A stretch of DNA of 64,000 nucleotides from Rutpela maculata (lineage: Eukaryota > Arthropoda > Insecta > Coleoptera > Cerambycidae): assembly GCA_936432065.2 (NCBI GenBank), contig OW386285.2:261338317-261402316 (forward strand), written 5' to 3'. Positions 1-11,395 of this stretch are shown here, one piece after another (position 1 is the stretch's first letter; each line of letters begins with the position of its first letter). The position numbers and the translations under genes were made by a program. The notes below the pieces were generated by a model. It was not told the DNA's origin. It saw only the letters and a list, made by a program, of their open reading frames with translations, and did not search any database.

Positions 1-230
1 GCATTAGCCACCCCCAATACCACTATCACCCCCTAGCACCATTCCCACCCCACCCCCCCTCTACCGATGTGACATATCGTTTTATGTGTTTTTGGGGTAG
101 ACGATTTCAAATATTATATTATTAATGTTCCATAAACAATTCTTTCCACATACAATTTTTTTTTTCATTGTGAGAGACTTGGATAGAAAATCAGGATGTG
201 GAAGTAGTGATTCCTTGCGCAGCGGCTTTT
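1..230 (-). mobile_element. Helentron-like non-autonomous element, copy 1 (cut by window edge)
   Basis: This is the 5' half of a family seen nine times in the window. In family orientation the element starts AAAACCGCTGCCCAAGGAAT. It continues with TACTTCCACATCCAG, a C/T-rich 'cacccccactacc' block, 'aaatttaccccaatttacccc' repeats and a (GACA)n microsatellite. It ends in a hairpin, ACTTCCAC-tggat-GTGGAAGT, followed by A. Here only the start is present, read on the minus strand, with the conserved start at 221-230. A sub-terminal inverted repeat, central tetranucleotide microsatellite and 3' hairpin are the known layout of Helentron-related non-autonomous elements. Assignment to that group is inference. 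Confidence 0.6.
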
Positions 231-1335
231 ATATTTGTTTTCAGTTATAGATTTTCATTTCTTTGAGATTACTGCCTTTACTGATTAATAAAAAAGTTAG
301 ATATATCTTCATTTTGTATTCAGTATTTGTATATATTTATAATTATTTGTACACTAACAAATGATCCTATAATTTACTAAATATCTCCCGATTCCATTAT
401 AACAAATTTAGAAGCTGTAATTATAAGAGTAATTTATTTATTCAAATACCATTACCAAATAATTTATAATTTAATTACATTTTTTTAATAGTAATTTAAT
501 TGCATAGTAATCAAATTACTTTTTAACATAAGTAATTTGTAATCTGTAATTAATTACTTTTTCAAAGTAATTTGCCCAGCTCTGGATATAATGATGTGGG
601 TTTGGATTGCCATTAATTATTAAGAAACGGTGACGTTTGAATCTGAACAATTGCTGAATAATTGCTGTTGTCGGTTTATAAATATATCAGTACATTAAGG
701 AGGACGACAATATCAGTATAAACATTCATTAAGATTCGCAACAATATTCTTGAAATTTATGAAATAATAAAAATTCATAAGCGTTTTTAATCTATTTATT
801 TTATCGCCCAAGAAGTCTAGGTAAAAAATGTATTACAGAAGACGTAATCCTTAAAATTTGTCCAGTTTACATTTTATAAATTAGCTGACTCATCGGCCAT
901 CTTGGTGCCAAGTTCAGGGTGCGTTCTTTTATTTGTTTAATATGCGACTTATACACTTTTATACTGTTCTATTGGGTAGGCTAATAAAATAGAGGAAATA
1001 AGGCAGCAACTTCTAAATAAATCATAAGGTTTTTTATGTAAAATCTGCTTAAAAGAGAATTTTATTACCTCAAACTGTCTGGTTAGACAAGTAAAATTAG
1101 ACTTATGAAGGGAAATAGCTCGTATGGTTTTACTGAAGATATAAGCCACAAGTGTGGTACTATCCAACGCTCAAGAAGTTTGAACAAAATATTTCAGACA
1201 ATACTCCCAAATTAATTAATTAATTAATTAACGTAGAATTTCAAGTGGTGCCATAAATTAAATGGTCGGTGGAACGAGCAGGCCATGCTCATCGTCTTCC
1301 GCAGTCTATCCATCTGTTGCCCTAAGCCCATTTAG

Positions 1336-1369
<34 letters not shown>

Positions 1370-1541
1370 GTTACAATATTTTAGTAACAATATGACAATA
1401 GTGACAATCATTGTGTCGTTTGATTTAATATTGGTAGTGAGTGATAAGATATATAACTTAAAATTACAACACAACATTACAATAAACAAACTAAAAAGTG
1501 CACGAAAGTAAACGAATTTACTTGTTAGTGACAAAATAAGA
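231..1541. other. AT-rich non-coding stretch with simple repeats
   Basis: I recognise no gene or transposon here. It holds an (ATTA)n run at 1211-1231 and an (AAT)n microsatellite at 1336-1369. The short ORFs are low-complexity (for example poly-Leu from the microsatellite) and are not supported as genes. Confidence 0.5.
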
Positions 1542-1930
1542 TTTTTTTTTTTAATCTATTTATTTAACGTCGGCCTATTTCCGCTACCAGGGTCTATCAC
1601 TGACGCCAGGAGACGAGCTACCCCCAACCTGTAAATTTTGCCGAACCTCTTCACTTAAGAAGAGTAGGGATCTTTTACTTGCCTAACATTTAATAGACAA
1701 GGGACCGCCTGCTTTACATCCCCTCCGAAGAATGGTATATCCACTACGAAATCCTCGTCTGAAATTACGTAGCTTCCGCGTATACACTGATATACAAGCC
1801 GCTAGAAGGTGAAACCAGAACGCTGTATTTCCCAGGATGGGTCACCCATCCAAGTACTAACCGCGCTCGACGTTGCTTCAACGGAATATCGACAGACATT
1901 CACATTGAAGTCGCCTCTACGCTCGCCCCA
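1542..1930 (-). mobile_element. 5S rRNA-derived SINE (SINE3-like), copy 1
   Basis: Read on the minus strand, the element begins GGGGCGAGCGTAGAGGCGAC. At 1844-1877 it contains a stretch closely like the internal promoter half of 5S rRNA (AAGCAACGTCGAGCGCGG, then TTAGTACTTGGATGGGTGAC). A unique body of about 250 bp follows, ending in an A-rich tail at 1542-1560. Flanks share AAAATAA, a plausible short target-site duplication. The same layout recurs at 30994 and 34205. SINE3-type elements derived from 5S rRNA are known in animals; membership is inferred from the promoter region. Confidence 0.75.
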
Positions 1931-1968
1931 AAATAAAATTTAAAAGAGAAACATTTTTTCATAATATT

Positions 1969-2330
1969 TCATTGTATTGGTAATACTTTGCTACACTTTA
2001 ATTCCTCACATGATTTTTCTAGGTAAATATGTTTTGATTTATAATACCATGTATGTCTGACCTGCGGGCATTTAATATCCAGTTTTTTTAAGGTGTTTTT
2101 GAAAGCTACGTATTTATCTATATTTCTGAGATCAGATGGTGGGCTATTATATACTCGTGATTCTAGATACGTGTATGATTTCTGACCGGCAGTTTTTATA
2201 CATCTTGGTTTTTGACAGTTATTTTCTCTGGTTCTTGTATCGTTATGTGTAATTTCTTTGATATTAGTTTTGTTTTTGAAGGTTTTAAGTGAAATTTTGA
2301 AATAACAATAGTTGTCTTGCATCGAATAAC
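1969..2330 (-). pseudogene. LINE (CR1/Jockey-type) ORF2 C-terminal fragment
   Basis: About 117 codons on the minus strand read like the C-terminal tail of insect non-LTR reverse transcriptases. The order is a THNDTR motif, a basic region, a YLESRVYNSPPSDLR block (family pattern 'y.g..iYN.LP..ir') and then FKNTLKKLDI. This tail lies after the RT domain in CR1/Jockey-type elements; the fuller element at 42.8-46.7 kb has the equivalent HNYDTR, LFYNKL and FKKNLKAYL motifs. No RT or endonuclease remains, so this is a 5'-truncated, decayed copy. Confidence 0.6.
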
Positions 2331-2667
2331 TTGATATTCTCTTATATTTTATCTGACATGTCCTGAGGTGCCTTCGAGTACAAAAAACCTCTTCTAATAG
2401 AAATTGTAAATCAATTTGGAGAAAACGAGAATATGAAGATTAGTCTGTTTACTAGCACAGAGAATCAGCAGAGTAAAAACATCACTGATAATTTCTGTCC
2501 AGACATTGATGGAATTTCTACTGGTGTCGTGATCTTATAATACCATAATTCTTATGTGCCCGTAAGTGATTCTTATATCCATTATAAAACCAGCTTTGCC
2601 AGTATTTACTGATCATAGTATTCATACGTATATCAGGAATAGAGAGAGATACATTGGCTTACAAATT
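2331..2667. other. Unassigned non-coding stretch
   Basis: AT-rich sequence between a LINE fragment and a fold-back element. I see no recognisable coding motif, terminal repeat or tandem repeat. Confidence 0.4.
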
Positions 2668-2791
2668 ATACCGGGTGCCACAGGCTAGTGGCTCCCTCCT
2701 ATATTTCCTTTGTTTTTTAACTTTTATTCATTTGAAATTTGGGGTGCATAAACTACCTGCAAAAATGGATTTTTGGTCATAAAAACGGTAT

Positions 2792-3130
2792 CAGACCATT
2801 TCCGGTTTACCCGGAAATGACCGCAACTTTCGATTATTAAATGGAACATCCTATATATTTTTACATATTTGGATTCAAGAGAACATTCTGAGTATACCAT
2901 GAGTTTTTCGTGAATTTTTGAATCAATGTTCAGTTTTTTTAAGCATTTTAAGACATTCGCCCAGACCATTTCCGGTTTACCCGGAAATGACCGCAACTTT
3001 CGATTATTAAATGGAACATCCTATATATTTTTACATATTTGGATTCAAGAGAACATTCTGAGTATACCATGAGTTTTTCGTGAATTTTGAATCAATGTTC
3101 AGTTTTTTTAAGCATTTTAAGACATTCGCC
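2792..3130. repeat. Tandem duplication, 170-bp unit, two copies
   Basis: CAGACCATTTCCGGTTTACC starts at 2792 and again at 2962. The 170-bp segments are almost identical, with one T length difference in the tgaattttt run. The opposite arm of the fold-back has only one diverged copy, so the duplication happened in this arm after the palindrome formed. Confidence 0.9.
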
Positions 3131-3184
3131 TAGAGTGCTTTGGAATACCAAAATTTGTTCTACGGCAGGTAAAGTCCAAGGGAA

Positions 3185-3825
3185 AAAACCGCTGCCCAAG
3201 GAATCACTACTTCCACATCCAGATTTTCTATCCAAGTCACTCACAACGAAGAAATTTTGTATGTGGAAATAATTGCTTATGAAACTTTAATAATATAATA
3301 TTTGAAATCCTCTACCCCAAAAACCTATAAAACGATACCCCACATCGGTAGTGGGGTGGGGGTGTTGCTAGGGGGTGGTAGTGGGGGTGGATGAAGTAAA
3401 AAATATTTTGAGGTTTCTGGTTCTTGTACTCACACTAAATCACAATTTTTTTCATCCCCTTTAATAATAGGGTGGGGGTGGTAATGGGGGTGGTTAATGC
3501 CAAAAATTTTTTTGAGACTTTAGCTTCTCTTTAATATACTAAATACCAATTTTCTGAACTCTTTCCTGCTTAATTTACCTATTTACCCCAAATTTACCCC
3601 AATTTACCCCCAACCCTTCGATGGAACAAGATGAAAATATAATCTAGTTCCAGATCACGTTAAAATACATACGTGTACCAAATTTCAAGTCAATATCTTA
3701 AACGGTTCCAGAGTAAATGTGCGCACAAAAAAAAGTTACAGACCGACAGACAGACAGAAATTTTTTTTTCGCTCAAACTTAAAATCTCGACGTTTCATGA
3801 CATTCTAAGCCTATTTGAACAAGAC
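3185..3825 (+). mobile_element. Helentron-like non-autonomous element, copy 2 (3' truncated)
   Basis: The conserved start AAACCGCTGCCCAAGGAATC is followed by the C-rich block, taccccaatttacccc repeats, the (GACA)n run near 3738-3760 and the conserved cgacgtttcatgacattctaag segment. The terminal hairpin seen in other copies is missing: the element breaks at about 3825 into fold-back arm sequence. The opposite arm (4310-4400, reverse complement) gives the uninterrupted sequence, so about 60 bp of arm were lost at this junction. Confidence 0.7.
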
Positions 3826-4728
3826 AAATCACTTTTTTATCGAAAACTTTTTTTTTTTCAAATGGAAAGGTGGTGGCTCGTACTGTTCAATAAAATATAG
3901 ATTTTTTTCTGAATTCATCAATATCCATGTCAAATCTGTGCTATTTGTTTTTCTATTTTATTGGATTTATTTAAAAATAAAAAATTACTTTCAATATAAT
4001 TTTTCTTGAACATTAACGTAGTTGCCTTTGCAAAAATCATATGTCTAATAATGAAATGTGAATAAATACATTTTTGTGAATAATAGCCTTTTGGTTCTCT
4101 TTTTTTGTTTCTTAATAGGTATAAATACTAGTGCAACGTATAAGGATCAATACAAATTATGTTGAAAGTGATTTTTTATTTTTAAATAAAATAGAAAAAC
4201 AAATACCCAGCATAGATTTGAAATGGATATCAATGAATTTAGAAAAAAATCTATAATTTATTGAACACTAGGAGCCACCACCTTCCCATTTGAAAAAAAA
4301 GTTTTCCATAAAAAAGTGATTTGTTCAATTTTGGAGACTTCGTAAATAGTTATTAATGAATGTAAACAAAAAATTATATTTTCCCTTGGACTTTACCTAC
4401 CGTAGAACAAATTTTGGTATTCCAAAGTACTCTAGACGAATGTCTTAAAATGCTTAAAAAAACTGAACATCGACTCAAAATTTCGCGAAAATCTCATAGT
4501 ATACTCAGAATGTTGTCTTGAATCCAAATATGTAAAAATATACATGTTCCATTTAAAAATCGAAAGTTTCGGTAATTTCCGCGTAAACCGAAAGTGGTTT
4601 CATACCGTTCTTTATGTCAAAAGTCCACTTTTATAGGTAGTTTATGAACCCCAAATTTCAAATGGTTAAGTTAAAAAAATAAAGGAAATATGGGGAGGGG
4701 GGAGCCACTAGCCCGTGACACCCGATAT

Positions 4729-5084
4729 ACAAAATCCAACACGTGGCGCAGATTCCTTAATCGAAAGTTTCTGTACATACTGTAAATGATAACGATACAA
4801 GAAGTTTTTAATGAAAACGTGCTGGAAATCGTCATTTTCCGAACGATGTGAAAAATATGTGCCGCACCTCATTTAAACAATGAGGCATTTGAAATTTTTA
4901 AAATATTATTGACACATTTCTTTAAATTATATGTTGGTAGCAGAATTGAAGGTACCTGGAGAGGCAATAAAATACCTTTCAGAAGAAATCGGCGGCATGT
5001 TCATGGAAGTACATTCTTAGCCAGTCGGGATTCTTTCTGCTAAATTTTCTTATTTTCGATATATTCCTCTGCCACGATGCACAG
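4729..5084. other. Unassigned AT-rich stretch
   Basis: No coding motif or terminal repeat recognised between two fold-back elements. Confidence 0.4.
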
Positions 5085-5566
5085 TGGTCTGAATCGAGGT
5101 AAGTTGTTATAAAAATGTCTAGAGAACGCAAATCTCGATCAAAGTCAAACTTTTTTTTTTAAATAAAGGTCGAGAAATTTCGAACAAATCGTCGGAGCCC
5201 GTTTTCTGAAAAATAATTTCAATTTTTGTGTATCTCAATTTAAAATAATAGAAAATGGTAGTTTTGAATAAACAGCAATTGACTAATAACCAAAATTAGC
5301 GAATTTTGCTTAATGCCATGCTACTTTTCGATATTATCTATTAGGTTAACTTCGGTTATTTGAGGGCATTTCAACTTTTAAAATTTACATTTTAGTTATT
5401 AGTCAATTGATGTTTATTCAGATATACAACTTTCTATTTTAAATTACATAAAAACTGAAATTATTGTTCGAAATTTCTCTACCTTTATTTAAAAAAAAAA
5501 GTTTGATTGTGGTTGATATTTGGATTCTTTAGCCATTTTTGAAACGACTTACCTCGATTCAGACCA
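5085..5566. mobile_element. MITE-like fold-back, TIR TGGTCTGAATCGAGGTAAGT
   Basis: The left end TGGTCTGAATCGAGGTAAGT (5085) has its exact reverse complement at 5547-5566. The arms pair with mismatches almost to the centre, near 5325. It is about 480 bp with no coding capacity, and so is probably mobilised by another element. No clear target-site duplication was found. Confidence 0.8.
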
Positions 5567-6404
5567 GGTAGATTACCAACCATCGCGACTCGTGGTGCTT
5601 GACATATCTTATAACAGCTCCAGCAACTGCCGGTATTGAGTCAGAAGAACACCTGAAAGACGGCCATATACTGGGCAGCGTTGGTGAGGTCTAAATATTG
5701 GGCTATCATTTTGAGTATTTTGCCAAAAGTGTTCAATCCAAGCACCTGCTCATTTTCCTTTTTTTATTTGAAACACATAAGAAAGCCATCATGCTTTAGA
5801 TTGAGAGGATGTAGACGTAAATATTTAAGGTATATATCTAGTTAATTCATACTATCGGAAATACCATGTTTTCTTTCTACCTTAGACTTAGTATCAGGAA
5901 TTCCTCACCGGCAAAAACTTATTTTTATCTTCAATGTTATTAGTCAAAATATTTGTGGCAAGTTTCTGCTATACAAAAAAATGGCAGCAAAGTAAAACAA
6001 CTTATCACTTTTTAAGAAAAAAAAATATAAGTAGGTACCTATTGAAATGACCCTCGTAGGTATTGAATTGACCAAGAATTTTTGATTGATTTCAGTTCTA
6101 GTTAGTACTGTAGAGTTTTTGACTTCATAATTTTCATGCTGTCGCCCCAAAAAGTGGTTAATTTGTGTTATTTGGTACTGTCAACGTCGGCTATCAGCAT
6201 TAACGTAGAATTTAACAAAATAATGCGTTCAATGAAAAGGTACCGTAGCTTTCTCTCCAAAATATGCAAAATACAAAATTGACACTAGCTTTGCTCATAT
6301 CTCATCTTGGATTATCCTAATAATAAATTTGCAGTTATCTCATCAGCGGCATTTTGAATTCAGTAAGAAAAAATTCGTTCATCAGTTCATCACCAATATT
6401 TTCC
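5567..6404. other. Unassigned stretch
   Basis: No recognisable gene or repeat. ORFs here are short and low-complexity. Confidence 0.4.
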
Positions 6405-6805
6405 ATAATTATATTTTTCAGAGATGGATCGGGGAAACTTTCCACATTTAATAAAAGTCTGTAAAAGTCATGTAAATAATATAGTTGTATGCACTTATTG
6501 GATATCACAAGGAAGCTTGTATCATCACGAATCAGATTTCACCATAAAATAGCCTATCAATATACCTAATGGAAAGTTAGAAGGAAAACTTTCTGGAAAC
6601 TGTCCGTTTTGAAAACTCCGAATGTTTTCAGGAAGTTTTCCTTCTAACTTTCCATTGGGTATATTGATAGCCTATTTTATGGTGAAATCTGATTCGTGAT
6701 GATGCAAGCTTCATTTTGATACCAAATAAGTGCATACAATTATATTATTTACAAGACTTTTACAGACTTCCTCGACCCATCTTTGATATTTTTATAACCA
6801 AAATT
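6405..6805. mobile_element. Near-perfect hairpin fold-back
   Basis: About 190-bp arms flank a ~25-bp loop centred near 6612. For example, the segment around 6513-6600 (tcatcacgaatcagatttca, then caatatacctaatgg) recurs inverted at 6625-6705. The inner arms match much better than the outermost ~50 bp. No coding capacity. Confidence 0.75.
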
Positions 6806-7700
6806 TCGGAAATATCTAAAATTGATACAAAATTCAATAGTAATCGGATAATAATTGTAATATCTTCCTTTATTGAAAAGTGAATGAAAAATTTTTTATT
6901 AAAAAACTTCAGCGCCCTGTATCTTGGAAATGAAGGCGCATAAGGCATAGTTTTGTGTAAGACAAACCCTTTATTTTTCGCCACTTTTTGTTTTCAACCT
7001 TCCGGTGACACCCCTGTACACTTTAATTTATCTTGTCACGTGAAGTATCACTAAGCCGAATCAAAAGGAGAATACCAAACAGTACATCCCTTGGGCTGTT
7101 TGCCTTTTACTAGAAGACTGTGTTCGTGGCCACCTCCAGGGATAGCCTGGAATTAGATCCAGGCAGAGAATAGCATACGTGCCGAGTAATAAGTGTAGAT
7201 GTACCGAATCGAAATGCTCTGCCTCAGAGGCGTTTTATTAAAGGCCGGACGCTTTGACCTTCTCTCCGCTCCTTCCTTTAATCGCCATTATTGGATTTTA
7301 AATGTGGTAAAGGAAAGCGTAATTGTGTGAGAGGGTGCTCAAGGATTTATGGGATTATGGTTATGTTCTTCAAAGAGTGTTTAAACACCAACCATTTCTT
7401 TTCTACGAATTTTCTGATGTTATATTTTTATATAAAACATGTTTGTGACCAGAAAACTAGTTTTAGCACCAATTTAGTTCCTATAGGTATAAGAAACATG
7501 TACTAATGTTGAGAAATATCTCCACTTATATTATTTTTGAATTGAATTGCAAAATGTCTCTTCAGGCAGTTGTAATTATTTTTTCTTATTATTTCAACGC
7601 CTTGCAAGACAGTTCGTGATCCAGGCATCATTATAATTGGCCTCCGTTTGCTCTATGTCTAATAGTATCTAATGTCTAATATATCTGATGACACCACACC
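6806..7700. other. Unassigned stretch
   Basis: The segment near 6900-7020 ends in a 'ggtgacacccctgtaca' motif that resembles many insect TIR ends, but I could not find its partner. The segment 7040-7280 is less AT-rich than its surroundings and unrecognised. Confidence 0.35.
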
Positions 7701-8028
7701 GTCTAGCGTGGTTACTTGTTAGGAGCACAGCCTCACCAAAGCCCTTTTCCGTCAGATTGTTGCTGACGTTTTGGAGGGCGTCTTGTTCACCTCTTGCCAT
7801 CCTGGTTTTCACTGAATTATCAACTGTTCTATGTTGTCCTCTCTCCGGTTGATTGTAGCCAAATACGAAAGAATTCGAGTGAATATGAAGCCGGAAAAAT
7901 TCTTTTGGGGACCTATTTCTTGGAGAATCCAGCTGCTAGTGCGACAGACTGTCCAGAAAATTCGTAGCAAACATCTCCAGATCCACATCTCGAAAGCATC
8001 ATCCACCGCCTGTTCATAACTGAGGCGT

Positions 8029-8030
<2 letters not shown>
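7701..8030 (-). pseudogene. LINE endonuclease/RT C-terminal fragment (RTE-like)
   Basis: On the minus strand from about 8020 the translation contains AVDDAFEMWIWRCLLRIFWT, followed by ILQEIG, LSYLATINRRED and EQLIIQ. This matches the pattern of the C-terminal region of RTE-like 'endonuclease-reverse transcriptase' proteins (E-MW-RR-LRI-WT ... L-Y-G...R ... IIQGK). The catalytic domains are absent and a stop follows IIQ, so it is a decayed 5'-truncated copy. It abuts a (AGAT)n tract and another LINE tail. Confidence 0.55.
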
Positions 8031-8069
<39 letters not shown>

Positions 8070-8078
8070 CAGATAGAC
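8031..8078. repeat. (AGAT)n microsatellite
   Basis: About ten GATA-type units, ending in cagatagacattt. It directly follows the 3' end of the LINE tail at 8079-8570 in minus orientation, so it may be that element's repetitive 3' tail. Confidence 0.9.
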
Positions 8079-8570
8079 ATTTATTGGTGACATTTACAAG
8101 AAATGTATCCGCAAGTCAAAATTAAATATAAAAACTAGATATAACTAAATTATGTAAAAATCACATGTGTGAATAAAGATAATATATCAATATAAAACAA
8201 AAGAATAAAATATTCAATACGATACGATGTCACAATACAAAAAAATAAAAACGTTTAGAAAACAAACCATACAAGTTTGAACAAAAAGGTTCCAGATACG
8301 TATGTTTTCACGTGAATAAGACATGTATTCCTCAACGCTATAGAAAACATCTTCTATCAGAAATGCTCTGAGTTTTCTTTTGAATAAATTAAGTGTTTAT
8401 TGATTTTAGCTCATCTGGTAGTATGTTGAAATACGTAATTCCATAATAACTCGGTGACCTTTCATAGAATGAATGGTATGTTTTTCCGTGTAGACCTTAT
8501 ATTTACCCCTAGTGTTACACTCGTGAATATCCTCACATTTAGTTAGTTAATTTTTTTTCTTATGGATATA
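8079..8570 (-). pseudogene. CR1/Jockey-type LINE 3' end
   Basis: The minus-strand translation shows LFKRKLRAFLIEDVFYSVEE, closely like FKKNLKAYLIENCFYSVDEF at the C-terminus of the LINE at 42.8 kb. Upstream are pieces of the HxxxTRG and 'YYGITYFNILPDELK' region in shifting frames. The 3' UTR (catttattggtgacatttac on the plus strand) ends in the AGAT repeat. It is a 5'-truncated copy with frameshifts. Confidence 0.65.
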
Positions 8571-8995
8571 AATTAATATTTTATATGTATAGATAAATGC
8601 CGGTTAGCGTAAGAATATTTTTAGAGCGAAAAATTTGTCTACACGAGTCTAAATATTTCAAGTAAAAAATTATTCAAATAACTCGCTTTTGAATTAAAAA
8701 TAGTGTTTGTCAAAGGTGATGAGCCCCAAATTATAATATTGTAAGTTAAGTGCGAATAAAAAATTTCGTGGTAGACTGATACTAGACGATCGATTGTCAG
8801 TGAGTTCTTTAAGGACAGAATGGGAAAACATGACTTGTTTAAGAGTATAATCTGCGATCAGTAAAATGAAGAAACGAATTATTCGGCTTATTTTTGAAGA
8901 TAGAAACTTCAAATTTTGTACGTATGTATTAAAATATATATTCTAGTTCGTCACGTTTTTAATTTTTTGTTTTAATCAAAAACACGTGATCAACG
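8571..8995. other. Unassigned AT-rich stretch
   Basis: Nothing recognised; it may be a more diverged continuation of the LINE at 8079-8570. Confidence 0.3.
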
Positions 8996-9741
8996 AAAAA
9001 CCGCTGCCCAAGGAATCACTACTTCCACATCCAGATTCTCTATCCAAGTCACTCACAACGAAAAAACTTTGTATGTGAAAATAATTGTTTATGGAACTTT
9101 AATAATATAATATTTGAAATCCTCTACCCCAAAAACCCATAAAACGATACCCCACATCGGTAGTGGGTGGGGGTGGTGATAGAGGGGAGGTAGTGGGGGG
9201 GGGGGATGAAGTAAAAAAATATTTTGAGGTTTCTGGTTCCTGTACATGCACTAAATCACATTTTTTTTTCATCCCCTTTAATAAGGAGATGGGGGTGGTA
9301 ATGGGGGTGGTGAATGCCAAAAATTTTTTTGAGACCTCAGCTTCTCTTGTATATACTAAATACCAATTTCATGTACTCTTACCTGCTTGATTTACCCATT
9401 TACCCATTTACCCCAAATTTACCCCAATTTACCCCCCAACCCTTCGACGGAACAAGATGAAAATATAATCTAGTTCTAGATTTCGTTAAAGTACATATGT
9501 GTACCAAATTTCAAGTCAATATCTCAAACGGTTCCAGAGTAAACGTGCGCACAAAAAAAAGTTACAGACAGACAGATAGACCGACAGACAGACAGACCGA
9601 CAGACAGACCGACAGACAGAAATTTTTTTTTCGCTCAAACTTAAAATCTCGACGTTTCATGACATTTTAAGCCTATTTGGACAATAAAAATTTAAAAAAA
9701 TTTTTTTGTCGTTACTATACTTCCACTGGACGTGGAAGTAA
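8996..9741 (+). mobile_element. Helentron-like non-autonomous element, copy 3 (complete)
   Basis: This copy has every family part: start AAAAACCGCTGCCCAAGGAA, TACTTCCACATCCAG, the C/G-rich block near 9160-9210, taccccaattta repeats, a long (GACA/GACC)n run at 9570-9620, and the terminal hairpin ACTTCCAC-tggac-GTGGAAGT ending at 9740. It is flanked by A on both sides, equivalent to insertion between two Ts on the other strand. It encodes no protein. Confidence 0.75.
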
Positions 9742-10218
9742 AAATTGACGTCGAAAAATTGGAATTTACAAAAAACGAAATCGTGACGCCCTAGATAGTC
9801 CTTAATTAATTACGTGGATAAAATATAACCTCTTAATTTTCAAACATAGATTCAATAAATAGTTTCCAATTTTGCCGTCAATAGATGGCACTCGCCTCGG
9901 CATTCGCATAGCTTTACACGCTCTCAGACTTTAGGGAGGAACTTGTTGTCATGGAGACCAGACGCGAATGAATGCTTGCCAGGGAAGCATTTAGGAGTTC
10001 TGGTAATTGTAATCTTAAATTTATTTATAAATTATTTTATCTTACTGGAATGACTTAATAGATGAAATTCTTGAAAATGTTAATACATAAATAAAAGGTG
10101 CCAAATAGAGAGGACCGTTTTGTATAAACACTCCTACAAATTTTATTATGAAAATTTGAATGCGGTTTTTAGTTAGGTCAGAAATTAATTTATTCGAAAT
10201 TATTACCAAGCCAAATGT
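9742..10218. other. Unassigned stretch
   Basis: No gene or repeat recognised; an isolated 'agatggcactcgcctcggcattcg' stretch is less AT-rich than its surroundings. Confidence 0.35.
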
Positions 10219-10338
10219 ACAGGGTGTCCCAGTCAACGCGCTATGCTCGGTTTTCTCGGTAGTTTCTGAGATAAGTTTATGGTTCAAAATCCAGTCTGAC
10301 GTAGGTTTTCCGAGAAATCTCATACTGCTAAGATATTT

Positions 10339-11010
10339 AGGAATCCAAGATGACGGACGAATTTCGTCATCTATGGACCTATTCGACTGAAAATCGATGT
10401 CTGGGAGTTTTCGGGGATGCGGGTTACGAATTTTTGGTCAAAATTTAGGAATCCAAGATGGTGGACGAATTTCGTCATCTATGGTCCTATTTGGCTGAAA
10501 ATCGTTGTCTGGGGGTTTTCGGAGATGCGGGTTACAAATTTTTGGTCAAAATTTGGGAATCCAAGATGGTGGACGAATTTCGTCATCTATGGTCCTATTC
10601 GACTGAAAATCGATATCTGGGGGTTTTCGGGGATGCGGGTTACGAATTTTTGGTCAAAATTTGGGAATCTAAGATGGTGGACGAATTTCGTCATCTATGG
10701 TCCTATTCGACTGAAAATCGATATCTGGGGGTTTTCGGGGATGCGGGTTACGAATTTTTGGTCAAAATTTGGGAATCCAAGATGGTGGACGAATTTCGTC
10801 ATCTATGGTCCTATTCGACTGAAAATCGATATCTGGGGGTTTTCGGGGATGCGGGTTACGAATTTTTGGTCAAAATTTAGGAATCTAAGATGGCGGATGA
10901 ATTTCGTTATCTCTGGTCATATTCGAATGAAAATCGATATCTGGAGATTTTCGGGGATGCGGGTTACGAATTTTTTTAAAAATTTAGGAATCCAGGACAG
11001 CGGACGAATT
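10339..11010. repeat. 108-bp tandem repeat, about six copies
   Basis: The unit starts GGAATCCAAGATGGTGGACG and includes cgtcatctatggtcctattc and tttcggggatgcgggttacg. Starts fall every 108 bp from 10339. The inner four copies are nearly identical; the first and the last two are more diverged. Because 108 is divisible by 3, two overlapping frames stay open over 420-600 bp. That openness follows from repeat arithmetic and I do not call a gene. Confidence 0.9.
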
Positions 11011-11332
11011 ATAACTATATTTTGACCCCCCTTTATTTATGTTATTATTGGAGATAAAAAAAAGTTTCGTATAAGAGTTGTAGGGTTGTATGCATATTTT
11101 TTTAAATGCAATTAAAAAACAATTGCTTGCATATGTCACGTGATATAACAATGAGGGTTGCTTTGTAAATGAAAACCCTGTATATTTTTACATATTCTTT
11201 TAGATCCTTTATTCCTGATTTCAAACATATAAGGATTGATAGATCTAGCTGTAATATTTTTTGATATATCGGACATTAAATATGCTCCAAACATGCATAT
11301 AGGTATTTTAGGGTTTCTGACGGAGCGCAGTC

Positions 11333-11395
11333 AGTGGCGTATTTAGGGGCTCTAGCGGCAAAATTCAAGGGCGGCAATTTTTTTGAAAAACACCA
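11333..11395. mobile_element. hAT-like terminal sequence
   Basis: CAGTGGCGTATTTAGGGGCT followed by ctagcggcaaaattcaaggg resembles the 5' termini of many insect hAT elements (CAGTGGCGTA-type, then 'gggc..c'). No matching opposite terminus was found, so it is an isolated end. Confidence 0.35.

Larger units (their letters stand above)
2668..4728. mobile_element. Long fold-back transposable element (CCGGGTG termini)
   Basis: The ends are inverted copies: TACCGGGTGCCACAGGCTAG at 2669 matches the reverse complement of the sequence ending near 4726 (TATCGGGTGTCACGGGCTAG). The arms continue inward for hundreds of bases. 2700-3182 pairs with about 4380-4720, and 3826-4010 pairs with about 4140-4340. 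TA lies outside both termini, suggesting a TA target site. A Helentron-like copy (3185-3825) interrupts the left arm, which also has a 170-bp internal duplication. No transposase is present. A second element with CCGGGTGT termini lies at 21641-22869. Confidence 0.8.

Noticed and set aside
8031..8078. (GATA)n tract as a CRISPR-like or regulatory array
   Set aside because: It is a simple microsatellite adjoining a LINE 3' end.
9099..9390. Overlapping Gly/Pro-rich ORFs on both strands
   Set aside because: They translate the C/G-rich block of the Helentron-like repeat, and similar ORFs recur in other copies.
10417..11025. 202-codon ORF with repeated Trp-rich units
   Set aside because: It is produced by the 108-bp tandem repeat, which keeps frames open by arithmetic. 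A second overlapping frame is equally open.
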